From positions 68,196,446 to 68,260,445 of the forward strand of contig OZ026624.1 in assembly GCA_964020975.1 (NCBI GenBank): a stretch of DNA of 64,000 bases, written 5' to 3'. The notes beneath the pieces are model-generated. The model made no database searches. It was not told where the DNA came from and saw nothing but the letters and a program-made list of their open reading frames with translations. The stretch is from Hermodice carunculata. Lineage: Eukaryota; Annelida; Polychaeta; Eunicida; Amphinomidae. Positions 23,948 through 34,190 of the stretch are shown piece after piece. The position numbers and the translations under genes were made by a program. How positions within the stretch are numbered: position 1 is the stretch's first letter; the number at the start of each line of letters is the position of its first letter.

Positions 23948-24955
23948 GGCAACAGAAACAGCTGAGCTGATAGTGTTTCAGATGACAAGCTCGGTATGCT
24001 AAAAAGTGTGTATTTTAGGGATTTTATTTCAGTCTAGGAAAATATACAATTGTTGAAGTGTCATTCACATATTGGCACTCTGATATCAATCTTCGGTCAA
24101 CAACAAAGGAATTACATTTTCTCAACTAATTTCTTAAAAATAAACCCTCAAAGACAGATGTTCTGTTTAATATCAAGACCAAACATTAGATATTAATTTC
24201 CGACAAGTCATTTGAATCACTAAGAAAAGTGACGCTAACAATATATTTGCCTGTAGTCACAATGTTTTCACCATGAAAAATAACATTGTTTTAGCATTGC
24301 CATAGAAGGATATGATACAAGACAGTGATGTCAAGGCACGGTAACATGACTACATGTAGGAGACATGTCCTCTGGTTATACAATGTACATTGTAAATTAC
24401 ACATATAGAGTGCCAAGATGCACACCAAATCTACAGTTTTATACATTATATCGGGGGCCACAACTCTCGATTCATGTCAAACCTGCCCAGGACAGGTAGC
24501 CACTTCCACAACTTAAGAGCACCCATCCAAAACAACACCCCCTCCCTGCATTTGTCAGCTGGGTTTGCAGCAATACAAAAATCACATAACTCCAGCACCT
24601 AAGTTTTTCAACTAGTCCGGTGTCCTGTCTGTCATCAGTCTGTCATGGGGTGGGCAAATTGTCACATATTTCCAGATGTAGGATGCACCTACTCCTGCCA
24701 TCAGTCATGACAAGGACCACAACCACGCATGTGTAAACCACACATGCAGAATTTCTAACGCATCAATTGTGAGAGAGACCAAGATATACATGTAACAATG
24801 AACATTCAAAACATACATATGGACTTTCATAATGAAACAGTGCATTGGTGGTACTCTGACATATAGTTGTGTTGTTGCTATGTCCCATGTTACCAAGATG
24901 ACTTTGACACATCAGCTTACTATTTAACCTGATAAAATCCCCTTTAGAATATCAA
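23948..24955. other. anonymous AT-rich DNA
   Basis: No gene or repeat family recognised. Short frames lack motifs. Confidence 0.45.
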
Positions 24956-26688
24956 ATAAGAGGACTGTGTAAACAGTCCATCCTTGGCTGACCTACATAT
25001 ATATTTAACCCGAAGCAGGCCCCAACCTGAACTGACTGGGAGACAATTAAGTTGAGCATATCAGCTGCAGCTTAAGCTGTGCTAAGATAAGCATAGATGA
25101 GCCTGGCTCAACTTTGAGCTGATAACACCAGGATATGAGTCACCCACAAACTCAGTTAAGTGACATAGTTTCAGTAAGACACTCCCACCAAGTTTAAAGT
25201 GGATCTGGTGTTTAGTTTTGAAGAATATTACAAAAACATACATGTATACTAGTACATGTACTCCAATATCAACCAAGCTACAATGTCATTTTATCGATCA
25301 TCACATAATTACAAAAAATTGTTCAAAATCAGGAAATGTTTTGGGTAGAGATTGAGTCAGGCTATTCTTACAAGCTTAAAGAGAATTCTGCATGTGGTTT
25401 GGGAGAAGTAAAAAATTACAAAGCACAAAAAAACTCAATCACATGAAATCTTTACAAGAGGACCATGATGCTCCTGTGCTCTTCTGGCTGCAATCTGCTG
25501 CTTCTGCAAGTGCAGGCTTTACTGCTCTATACATGTACTGTATTGGTGTTGACCAAAAGTAGACAGAAAGTTTGACACTATCATGATATCAACCAATATG
25601 TCATTTAAGGCCAAAATTACAACACCATAAGAATCCCCATAGGTACTATCCTATCAATATTTCATAGGAACAATGAGCCTCGGACCAACCATTGCTAAGA
25701 TATAAATCAAAATGTCACACTTGCCGAGTCCGAAAAGAAATTACAAAGATTAAAAAAAAACATATATGCATCCCTTGTCAAAGCACTCATAATAATTGCA
25801 TCATCATCTTCTTAATAAATTTGGTGACAATCCGCCTGGGGAAAACCTCTTTGAAAAACAAAGCTTTACATATTGACAGATTTTCACAGCATTACAATGC
25901 ATGTCATGTATTCCTTATGTTGTAGCAGCACTTACTGAGGCCACATTACATCAAAGTTTGATATCTCATAACTTTACCATATATTAAAATATTTGCATCA
26001 TTTTTACATACATACATCACCTTTATAATTAGTCAGATTATATTTTGATAAAATTTCAAACAATTTTGTTCAGCTTTCCTGAATAAAAAGTAAAAAATGT
26101 ATTCATTGTCAGGACACAAAAACTCACAACCAACAAAAAACCCCAAACAAACAAAGAAGAAGAGGAAAAATCAAAGCAGTGCCATAAAAGAAAAAAAAAT
26201 TATTGCATCATCATCATCTCCTTTGCAAGCTTAACAAAGGCCCACCTGATCAACATCTTTGTGAAAAATCAAAGCCAACATGCAGCAAAAAGAAGTAATT
26301 TCACTCAAGGAACAGACAGGTGACTGATGGAGACAGATTGTATTTAGCCTTGCTGACTGATAAACCAACAGAGCTAAAACTCACAGCACCACCAGCTGAA
26401 CAAATTAACGTTTAGGGGCACCCAAAAGCATTCATCTGAACTTTCAGCAATTGGCCACATGGTTTCAGAGGAGATTCAAAATACCTGAGGAGGTTCCTCC
26501 AAAGATAACCCTAACATTTTATACAAACAAAAAACATTAAAAAATGTAAATGGACAATTACCTTTTGGATAAATTTGCTAGAGATACAGTAACACACAAG
26601 GTATGTCCCCACCATGTTTTACAAGTTTGAGAGCAAAATCAGATCTGTTAACTTGAAAGAATGATGGATGATGGACAGACAATGGATG
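24956..26688. repeat. composite hairpin-start repeats that host the 26693-33246 transposon
   Basis: Two hairpin-type starts are visible: AGGACTGTGTAAACAGTCC plus GGCTGACC (24960-24993) and AGGACCATGATGCTCCTGTG (25460). Core phrases such as CACCAAGTTTAAAGTGGATC follow, then a GCTGACTGATAAACC-type 3' end near 26350. The segment continues with GATGGATGATGGACAGAC up to the transposon, and its tail resumes at 33247-33330 (CAGCTAAGTGACAAGTC). Non-coding. Confidence 0.6.
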
Positions 26689-26692
26689 TATG

Positions 26693-26708
26693 GGGCTATT
26701 TCACATTA
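26693..26708 (+). repeat. left terminal inverted repeat
   Basis: GGGCTATTTCACATTA, preceded by TATG. Likely the cleavage end recognised by the element's transposase. Confidence 0.85.
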
Positions 26709-27069
26709 TGTGGTGATTTTATGAAGATGGGTTTGGTAAGATTGTATCACAATAAATATTGATGATACAACAGGTTCACTGCTTTTTTTAGGTGGTTGCC
26801 ATGCTGATGAAGCTACACGAGGAACTTTGTAAAAATCTGACATACATTTTTGAAAATTTTTGGTGATTTTGTGCATTTTTAACATTGTTTTCCAGTCTCA
26901 TTTAATGTTGTGTACATCATACTTCATCATAATTTGCATAAGAAAAATACTTCTGTGCTGAACAACCAATTCACTGGTGTAGTTAAGGCTTTTCTCTGTA
27001 TAACAAAGGTTATTTGAAGCAAATTGGTTGAAAATGGTCGAATTTATACCTTTTTCCCCAAAACAATGT

Positions 27070-27114
27070 ATTTTCCGTTAAAAGAAAAATGTGTTGTCCT
27101 CTCCAGAACAATGT
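27070..27114 (+). promoter_or_regulatory. subterminal repeat copy 1
   Basis: Contains ATTTTCCGTTAAAAG upstream of TTGTCCTCTCCAGAACAATG. Candidate transposase-binding site by its placement and repetition; this role is inferred. Confidence 0.7.
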
Positions 27115-27258
27115 GGCTCTGAACAAAACAATTTAAGAGCTATGTTGCTGGAAATCTGCCTGTATCTTCTACAGGACATAGCTGATTAATGAAATGATCA
27201 AAATGTTAAAAAGAATCTATGATGCATGGAGTACAGGTTGTCAAGTTTGGTCCTGTCT

Positions 27259-27294
27259 ATTTTCCGTTAAAAGTTTGTCCTCTCCAGAACACAT
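27259..27294 (+). promoter_or_regulatory. subterminal repeat copy 2
   Basis: The same ATTTTCCGTTAAAAG plus TTTGTCCTCTCCAGAACACA; the two-part unit is shared with copy 1 but lacks nine spacer bases. Confidence 0.7.
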
Positions 27295-27440
27295 GATTTC
27301 AGTCCTTAACACATGCATCACACACTCAATATACCAAATTGTATTCCAAATTAATTCATACCATTTGCCACAAGAGGCAAAGCATATTATTCCTAGATTG
27401 ACACATATTTTTATGCAGGTTACACAGTATGATGTTTTTT

Positions 27441-27464
27441 TTAACAAGATGTCCTCTCCAGAAC
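27441..27464 (+). promoter_or_regulatory. subterminal repeat copy 3
   Basis: TTAACAAGATGTCCTCTCCA followed by GAAC. Confidence 0.7.
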
Positions 27465-27796
27465 GTATATCTGCATAATTCTTCACATAAGTGTAAATTT
27501 CGATTTTACAGAAGGAAATGATAAATCTTGCTAGAAATTTTGGACATATGTTGAGAAATATCTTTCTTTACAATGGTAAAGTCAAAATGATTATCTTAAT
27601 TGAATATATATCATATCTGACTATCACCAGTTTCCAGTTTTATGATATTCATAAGTGAGTTCCCAATATTATTAACAAATATTGTCCATGTGAGGTTTGA
27701 ATAATCAGATTGTCACAGTGTTTCATAGAATAATATTATAGACTACCTTGGCACCATGCTATCTGTTTCATTACTTGCTACTGGGTGTAGCTCATG

Positions 27797-27825
27797 TTGT
27801 TCTGGAGGGGACATTTTGTTTAACA
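27797..27825 (-). promoter_or_regulatory. subterminal repeat copy 4, inverted
   Basis: On the minus strand reads GTTAAACAAAATGTCCCCTC followed by CAGAACAAC, the same unit with one change in the core. Confidence 0.65.
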
Positions 27826-28140
27826 TTCTATGGAACCTGAAACGGGTGGGACTTATACAAACTAACAGCATTGCATGGTATGGCATTTATGTAGCTACTA
27901 CTTTCTCTAGACAAATGTCAGGCCTTCACATCTGTAATTACCTGGGATGTGTTGATTTGTCTCTTTTTCTCCGATTCATCAACAGGACCATATTGCAATA
28001 TTTCTTTGCAGTTTAGCCTGTGTGAAACATACAAAATTTTAAACCTGAAGATATGAAGGCCTGATATATGTTGTTATTTTAACAGGCATGCTTTCTGGTT
28101 TGTCTTTACAGATCTATGCACTAGACAACACTAGTAGTTA

Positions 28141-31100
28141 ATGGCTTGCACCCTCACTCTGCATAGAGACTCTAGAAACATGTCACAAAACACAATTCTT
28201 GTCAAGTTCAAGTGGAACTTGCGTGAAAAAAATGAAAGACAATGTGCAGTAGAAAACAATGAAAAATGTACAAGTTCCAGCAGAACAGCAACGTACATGA
28301 AAAAGCTCAAAATGAATGAACCAGAGAAATACAAAAAACACAAAGAAAGGGATGCCAGACGAAAGAAATTAAAATATGTAAGCATTGCAGAAAAAGGGCC
28401 CTCTGCACAGGAGAAGCAACGGAAGAAGTGGGCAGCAATAAAGAGGAAACAAAGAAGCAAAAAAAAGCCTTCTGAAGGTAGCCTGCCAGGAAGGGAGAAG
28501 CAAAAGAAGTTCAAGGACATGAATGTTGAAGAAAAGAAAAATTACTTCAAGATGAAAATGAGAGCATCAAGGATGAACAAGTCAAAACAAAGGAAAGCAT
28601 CTGATAAAACAAAAGACAGGGAAAGAAAAAGGAGAAGTGTGCCCACACAACCAAAAACTCCAAGTACAACTGCCGACGACAACACTCAAGTAAGCTCCAA
28701 GAGCAAGGCCACCATCTACAGGTATCAAAAAAATGTGACTGCAGCTATGCCAAAAAGTCCAGGTTCATATGCCAAGGTTGTGGGAACACTCATGTCTGGC
28801 AAATCAGCTACTCCTAAGAAAATTGATGCTATGACCAAACAAGGAGTTTGCCGTAATTTAGAAGCCGAAATCATTGCAACAAACATCAAAGCCAACATCA
28901 GCAGCCTGAGTAACTTGCAAAAAGATGAAGAGAGACAAGCTTTATATGCAATTGTTAAGGCCAGTACTTCCTCCCCAATTTCCCACAGCACTCCAGAGCC
29001 ATCTACAATGGCAAGTGGGCCGGACACTACTTGTGAAGCATCCACTCTTGGGAAAAAAACAAAACATCTAAAAAGATATCTCAGTATTTCTTGGCGGACT
29101 TGGAGCAGAGTGCGAAAACAGAAGAAAATAGTGGTGGACATTACAAAGAAAAGGAAAGGCATCTCAGAAGAAATTGTAGATATTGTGAAGGAATTTTGGT
29201 TGTCACCAGCTGTCTCCAGACCATTGCCTTTAAAGAAGAGAGTCAAGCATGGCATCCCAACCCAATTGCTTGAATGCTCCTACAGTACAGCATACGTGAG
29301 CTTTCAACATCAACATCCCAACATAAAGATTGGCTATGTGAAGTTCATTCAATTACGGCCAAAGAATGTTCGACACATGAGAGTATCTGAACGCATTGTT
29401 TGCTGCTGCATAAAATGTGAAAATGTGAAGCTGAAGATGAATGCCATCAACCAGCTAGCTTTGTCAAAGTCACATACAAAGCTTAGTTCAGATGAGAAAT
29501 CCCTGTCTGACTTGACCCTGTGCAAATCAGACAGAGACAACTATCCCTCAAAGATTTGTATTGACCGCAAATGTGATGAGTGTGGGGTGAGAAACATCTC
29601 AACCCATCTACAATCAATGCTGAGGACAGATTCACAGACCATGCTTAAATACAAAGAATGGCAAAGAGTAGAAAAGAAAAGTACCAAGAAAGGAAAGACT
29701 GTCACTACCAAACCTACAGAGCTGGTGACTATGGACATAAAACTAGGTGATCTAGTCAACAAGCTGGAAGTTGACCTGAAGCAGTTTAGTGGCCACCTCT
29801 TTCGGGCTCAGTGGCAACAGAATCAACTTAAAAAGTCAAAGGAAAAAATCAAGCCAAAATCTGCCATCATCATAATGGACTATGCAGAAAACTATACATG
29901 CACCTCACAGGATGAGGTGCAGACAGCACATTGGGTGACCCAGTCAGTCACAATACACCCCATGATGGCCTTCATCAATGCCTCTGACATGCCAGGATCA
30001 ACAACAAGCACAGAGGCTCTTGTCTTCATATCAAGCGACCTAAAGCATGATGCAGATGGAGTTAACCATTTCAGATCCATTGCTTACCCCTACCCCCAGA
30101 ATAAATATGGCATAGGTCACGTTGAGGAATTTTCTGACTGCTGTGCTGGGCAATATCGATGTGGGAAGAGCTTTGCTGATATCAGCTTGGCAAAGGATGT
30201 TACAATCAACCACAATTACTTTGAAGCTTCACATGGAAAGTCAGCAGCAGATGGTCTGGGTGCTATCACTAAACATGCAGCTTCTATGGCAGTTACCAGG
30301 CGCCAGTATAATATCAGAAATGCCAAAGAATTTTACGATTTCTGTGTTGCTGAATTGTCAGATGTGGGCAAAAGCATATTCCCATCACAAGTTGCAAAAT
30401 ATGATCAATCTTCCCGGAGTTTTTTCTATTGTGAGAACATCCAGCGAGACAGAAAGGAGCGGGATGTTAAGACAGTCAAAGGCACAATGAAAGTGCATTG
30501 TGTAGCTGGGACATGTGAACCGTACAAGATAAAAATGAGGGATCTCACATGCACGTGTGAGTATTGTTGGGCTGGCGTTGGGGGTGCGTGCACAGAAGAA
30601 GGATATGTCAGTCCTTGGACAGATGTCACTCTTGAGCAAATAGAGGACCATCAGCGTGAGGGTGCCACCATCATGGACCATCCTCCAGAACCTGACCCGA
30701 CAGAGGTCCAGCAGCCAGAGGAGCCAGCAGGTAGTGATTCATTGCAGACCACTCAGCAACAGTGTATCCTTTTGACTGCATGTTTCATTAACTTTTCTCA
30801 ATGTAGTTTCGCAAATTGACACACTTTTGCTTGCTTCCTACACTTTAACACTTCTGCATGCCTCCTTGACTTGATGCTTAGCTGGTAGTCTTGGTGATGG
30901 GATCTCTAGTTCTTTGCAGCAACCGATTACAAGTATCCAGTGTCCAGCTTCAAAAGATGACTTTGTGGCAGTACACTTGTACACCAATCGCGGCAGGAAA
31001 ATTATGTGTCTTGCAAAGGTACGATACAAATTTCACTATGGTACCATAATATTTAAGCAATGTATCACTAAACAACTGTGGTATACTTGAAGGCTTAAGC

Positions 31101-31685
31101 CTATTTCATCAATTCAAAAATATATTCATTTCACACAAAGTAAACAGACAGTGCTTTTTAAAGACAGGAATGGGTCTCTGATCCCACCCACCGACCTTAT
31201 GGTGTTGAGTATGCTCTGCCTTTTCTTCATTACATTGCAAATGAAATGAATTATAGCATTGAATATAGTGCAAAAACTTGAGTCCTATATACTTACATGT
31301 ACTTAAATTTGTGCTGTATTACATGTTGTAATTTGCACACACTATTTTCATTAGTACCGAGTTACCACCCTCTGGAAACTATTTTAGGCAAGTAATTTTC
31401 GTGAAATTTACTGTTGGCGCTACTTACATACACTTAATTTGTCAAACTATCCACACATGTATTTGTGGTTTCCAGGTGACTGAGATTGACAGAGATGTCA
31501 ATCTTAAGTTTCTAACAGCCACCAGCAAACCTGGTGTTTTCACATGGCCGAAGAAAGAGGATGTTGCCTGGTGTCCACAGCATGACATCATCAAAAAACT
31601 GTCAACCCCACTCTTGCTACCTGACAGAGGCATCAAATGGCAGTTCAATTTGGATGAACTAAATGAATGTGAAAACCTTCTGTAG
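28141..31685 (+). CDS. putative DDE-like transposase, three coding exons
   Basis: The coding exons are 28141-30730, 30882-31018 and 31476-31685, with GT-AG introns of 151 and 457 bases and matching phases (1, then 0); the product is 978 residues. A stop lies in frame just before the chosen ATG, and an acceptor (TTTGTCTTTACAG) at 28110 suggests a 5' non-coding exon. Residues 1-170 are very lysine-rich with PEKYKKHKERDARRKK-type repeats. 341-411 (ISEEIVDIVKEFW to QLRPKNVR) resemble a conserved block of uncharacterised invertebrate proteins. Cysteines cluster at 421-426, 473-481 (CIDRKCDEC) and 804-817 (CTCEYCW). Acidic motifs IIMDYAENY (D580), FSDCCAGQY (D666) and NYFEASHGKSAADG (E695 or D704) fit an RNase H-like DDE fold, by inference. 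The spliced C-terminus (DDFVAVHLY to FTWPKKEDVAW) resembles a small beta domain found at the end of such proteins. It lies between the subterminal repeats, as a transposase would. Alternative: a domesticated protein. Confidence 0.75.
30731..30881 (+). other. intron 1 of the transposase gene
   Basis: Donor CAG/GTAGTG and acceptor GATGCTTAG after a pyrimidine-rich stretch. Skipping it keeps the frame (phase 1) and connects to a frame that ends with family-like sequence. Without splicing, translation would end at 30817-30819 and lose the C-terminal domain. The donor is not a perfect consensus, so nearby alternatives are possible. Confidence 0.55.
31019..31475 (+). other. intron 2 of the transposase gene
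   Basis: Donor AAG/GTACGA and acceptor GGTTTCCAG, phase 0. The frames on both sides join one protein pattern. Confidence 0.75.
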
Positions 31686-31950
31686 GGCTGAGTCTGAACA
31701 TTACCAGATTTGAAGGACTTCAATTGAAGTGTTGTGGTGTTACCAGAATTTAGACTAATGTCTGTATGAGACATTGACATGTCAGATTGTTGACTGGCAT
31801 TTTTCTGAATGTTTGTTCTTGTTATGTTCACCAAAATGGCTTTTCCTGAAGAGTTGACTTTGAATTCTTGATGGACTGAATCTGAACATTGCCAGTTTTG
31901 AAGGACTGCTTGAACGTGAACTGGCATTTTCCTAAATGATAGGTCTTAAT

Positions 31951-31985
31951 GTGTTAAACAAAATGTCCTTTCCTGAACAGTTATG
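31951..31985 (+). promoter_or_regulatory. subterminal repeat copy 5, diverged
   Basis: GTGTTAAACAAAATGTCCTT then TCCTGAACAG: same unit with changes in the core. A more degraded copy precedes it at 31822-31855. Confidence 0.6.
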
Positions 31986-32300
31986 TTTGAATGCTTAATA
32001 GAGTGAAGAACTGCTGATAATCAGGTAATTTTGAAAAATTGTCATGAGAAACAAGAGATGAGATTACAAGAATCAATGATGCCAAGTTTATCAGCTTGAT
32101 TACTTCATTTTCAACTGTACTTGAGGAGGAAAAACTTTTTTTTTCATTTTTTTTAATACAATCAGCACTGATTTTATCCTTATATAGTCTACTGTTTGAT
32201 GTAATTCCATAAAATAGCTACAAGCTTCGTCAGCCATACTCAACTGCACTGTTTATTGGAGCTGAGTATATTTGTGTCAGGTATTATCACTGGCTAGCAA

Positions 32301-32331
32301 TGTGTTAAAATATGTCCTCTCCAGAACAGTA
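32301..32331 (+). promoter_or_regulatory. subterminal repeat copy 6
   Basis: TGTGTTAAAATATGTCCTCT followed by CCAGAACAGTA. Confidence 0.7.
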
Positions 32332-32661
32332 CTTGTAAACCATATGTTCTGATGCTTTTGATATACCAAAGAACTGTCAACATAATGATAATTGATTAAG
32401 TTCACAACAATGAGTTGGTGGCATAGGATATGAGTATATGCTAGTCCTTGGTGCTCAGTTTCACTGTATATTCAGCTGTAGTTGTGAAATTAGAAGTTAG
32501 AACAAGTAAATCCAATAAAAGAGTAATGAAAATCAGCTTGTTGGGCTCATTAATTCCTTTAATCCATGACATAAACCCATTTTCATGATGAATTAAGGAC
32601 TATTATTCTCTAAACAATTTCTAATTATGTTACAAATAATCAAAATAAATAGAACACATAT

Positions 32662-32688
32662 TTGTTCTGGAGAGGACTTTTTTTTAAC
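32662..32688 (-). promoter_or_regulatory. subterminal repeat copy 7, inverted
   Basis: On the minus strand: GTTAAAAAAAAGTCCTCTCC then AGAACAA. Confidence 0.7.
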
Positions 32689-33033
32689 TAATTACACTTA
32701 AATAGTAATACCTCAGACAAATGGAACCAGTTACAATAAACACGACTGTAAGGTATTAATTACAAAGCTCACTTCATGCTGCAAGTAAAATAAATTGAAT
32801 GCTGTATTCAAAACAAATATATGCAGAAATTAATGTCACAAATGCCAAGAAAGACTGTTTTATTAGTATAAAGTTAAACATAATTCCATGAAGAAAGTTC
32901 ACGTCATTGAATTGGGAACTCTAAATCAATACACTCTCATCTCCACAGAGATTGTGAATGATTCCAAGAAATAAACTTTAGATTTTGAACCATTTTGCTT
33001 TATTCATGCCTGATTAAAGAGCTCTGTGTTGAA

Positions 33034-33060
33034 TGTTAAAGAAATGTCCTCTCCAGACTG
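33034..33060 (+). promoter_or_regulatory. subterminal repeat copy 8
   Basis: TGTTAAAGAAATGTCCTCTC then CAGACTG. A shorter related word, GATGTCCTCTGGCAATG, follows at 33152-33168. Confidence 0.65.
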
Positions 33061-33230
33061 CTGACCAGACAAGCATATTTGATGCTAACTTTTAGCAGCG
33101 TAAGGTTTTAGCTGACGCTCTGAAATTTTGGGGGCTTATAGTGTACATCCTGATGTCCTCTGGCAATGAGGTAATTACACACAAAAACAAGTTTGAATTT
33201 TGACCCCCTGTGAGACCAAAATGGCACACT

Positions 33231-33246
33231 TAATGTGAAATAGCCC
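33231..33246 (-). repeat. right terminal inverted repeat
   Basis: TAATGTGAAATAGCCC, the exact complement of the left end, followed by TATG. Confidence 0.85.
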
Positions 33247-33809
33247 TATGATGCAAGACATACATCAGATGATAGACCATCCTGAAACATCAGCTAAGTG
33301 ACAAGTCCAATCAAGTAAAAATGCAGGCATAAGTGTATGTATGGACCCCGTCAGCAAGAGGACTGTGACAGTTCTGCACTCAAACTTTCTAAACACACAA
33401 ATACTCAAGCAGTAGAATTGCCACTGGCTACTAGTAAAACATGTAAAATGACTGGTTACAAGTAAATTAGCTACTTGTTGTGCATGAATCAGCCTGTAGA
33501 AATTTGCATTTGGGTACAGGAGACAATTTCCATGCTAACTATTTAAGTAATGGATAAATCAGCCACTTTACAAATAAAGTAAAATTATGATGAAAAGGGA
33601 TGAGCTGTGAAACAATGTCTTTCATTGCAAACAGAAAGGGAAGTATGCAAATTAACAGAATTTCACCCCAAGATCAGTTAACATGGTTCTCAGAGGGTGT
33701 TCAAGGCACTACTTTGATCATGGAATTGCCACAAAACAAACATAATCAACAGTTACATATTATGATCCCGGAGTGAATCATCATATTCACTGACCAATGT
33801 CTTAAGTAT
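33247..33809. other. tail of the host repeat and AT-rich DNA
   Basis: Resumes the repeat broken by the transposon, with CAGCTAAGTGACAAGTC near 33291, and a new hairpin-type start AGAGGACTGTGACAGTTCTG at 33357. No gene. Confidence 0.5.
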
Positions 33810-33990
33810 AAAGTAGTCCCTCCTTTGAGAGACCGCCCCTAGTGCCACCCAAAAGACGGTCACATAAAGCAGGTGGTCCCTCAAAGGAGGTATAAATAAC
33901 ATGAAAAGAACTACAGAAAGACCTGACAACTGTGGTCTCTCAAAGGAGGTGGTCTCCCAAAGGAGTGGTCTTTCAAAGGAGGGACTACTG
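33810..33990 (+). mobile_element. 180-bp TIR MITE, TACAGT family
   Basis: AGTAGTCCCTCCTTTGAGAG at the left and its near complement at 33970-33988 form the ends. The interior has GGTCACATAAAGCAGGTGGT, shared with copies at 9948-10135 and 37500-37612. Confidence 0.75.
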
Positions 33991-34190
33991 CATTCTATTT
34001 TGTTAATGATTTTTTTTTTTTTATTTTGTGGGATATCAATTGTACAGTTTTGACAGAGCATTTCTTTCAAGATAAACCATGCACATGCTCTGTATTGATA
34101 AATATACTCCACTGTTCAACTTAGCTGAGCCATCTGCACACCACCCATTTGAGTGAGGCATGTACATGTACTTTCTTACTTTAACACAAT
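33991..34190. other. AT-rich spacer with poly(T)
   Basis: T run around 34008-34026. Nothing else recognised. Confidence 0.4.

Larger units (their letters stand above)
31686..32660 (+). other. 3' untranslated and subterminal region of the transposon
   Basis: Contains a degraded subterminal motif (31822-31855), copies 5 and 6 of the motif, and an AATAAA signal at 32515-32520 that may end the transcript. No further coding exon seen. Confidence 0.5.
26693..33246 (+). mobile_element. complete-looking autonomous TIR DNA transposon, superfamily not assigned
   Basis: Length is 6554 bases. The terminal inverted repeats are perfect over 16 bases (GGGCTATTTCACATTA at 26693-26708; complement at 33231-33246), followed by a looser match (GTG, then ATTTT). 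TATG stands on both sides (26689-26692 and 33247-33250), a 4-bp target duplication, and the host repeat continues across the insertion. Inside is one long-coding gene with two downstream exons, and multiple copies of a subterminal motif on both flanks of the gene. Four-base duplications are known for Sola, Kolobok and Ginger elements, but I cannot tie this protein to any of them from sequence alone. The intact 2.6-kb reading frame suggests a young or recently active copy. Confidence 0.85.

Noticed and set aside
28725-29255. 176-codon minus-strand frame inside the transposase exon
   Set aside because: Antisense shadow of an intact, motif-bearing frame.
31442-31927. 161-codon minus-strand frame
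   Set aside because: Overlaps exon 3 and the 3' region of the transposase gene on the other strand; no motif.
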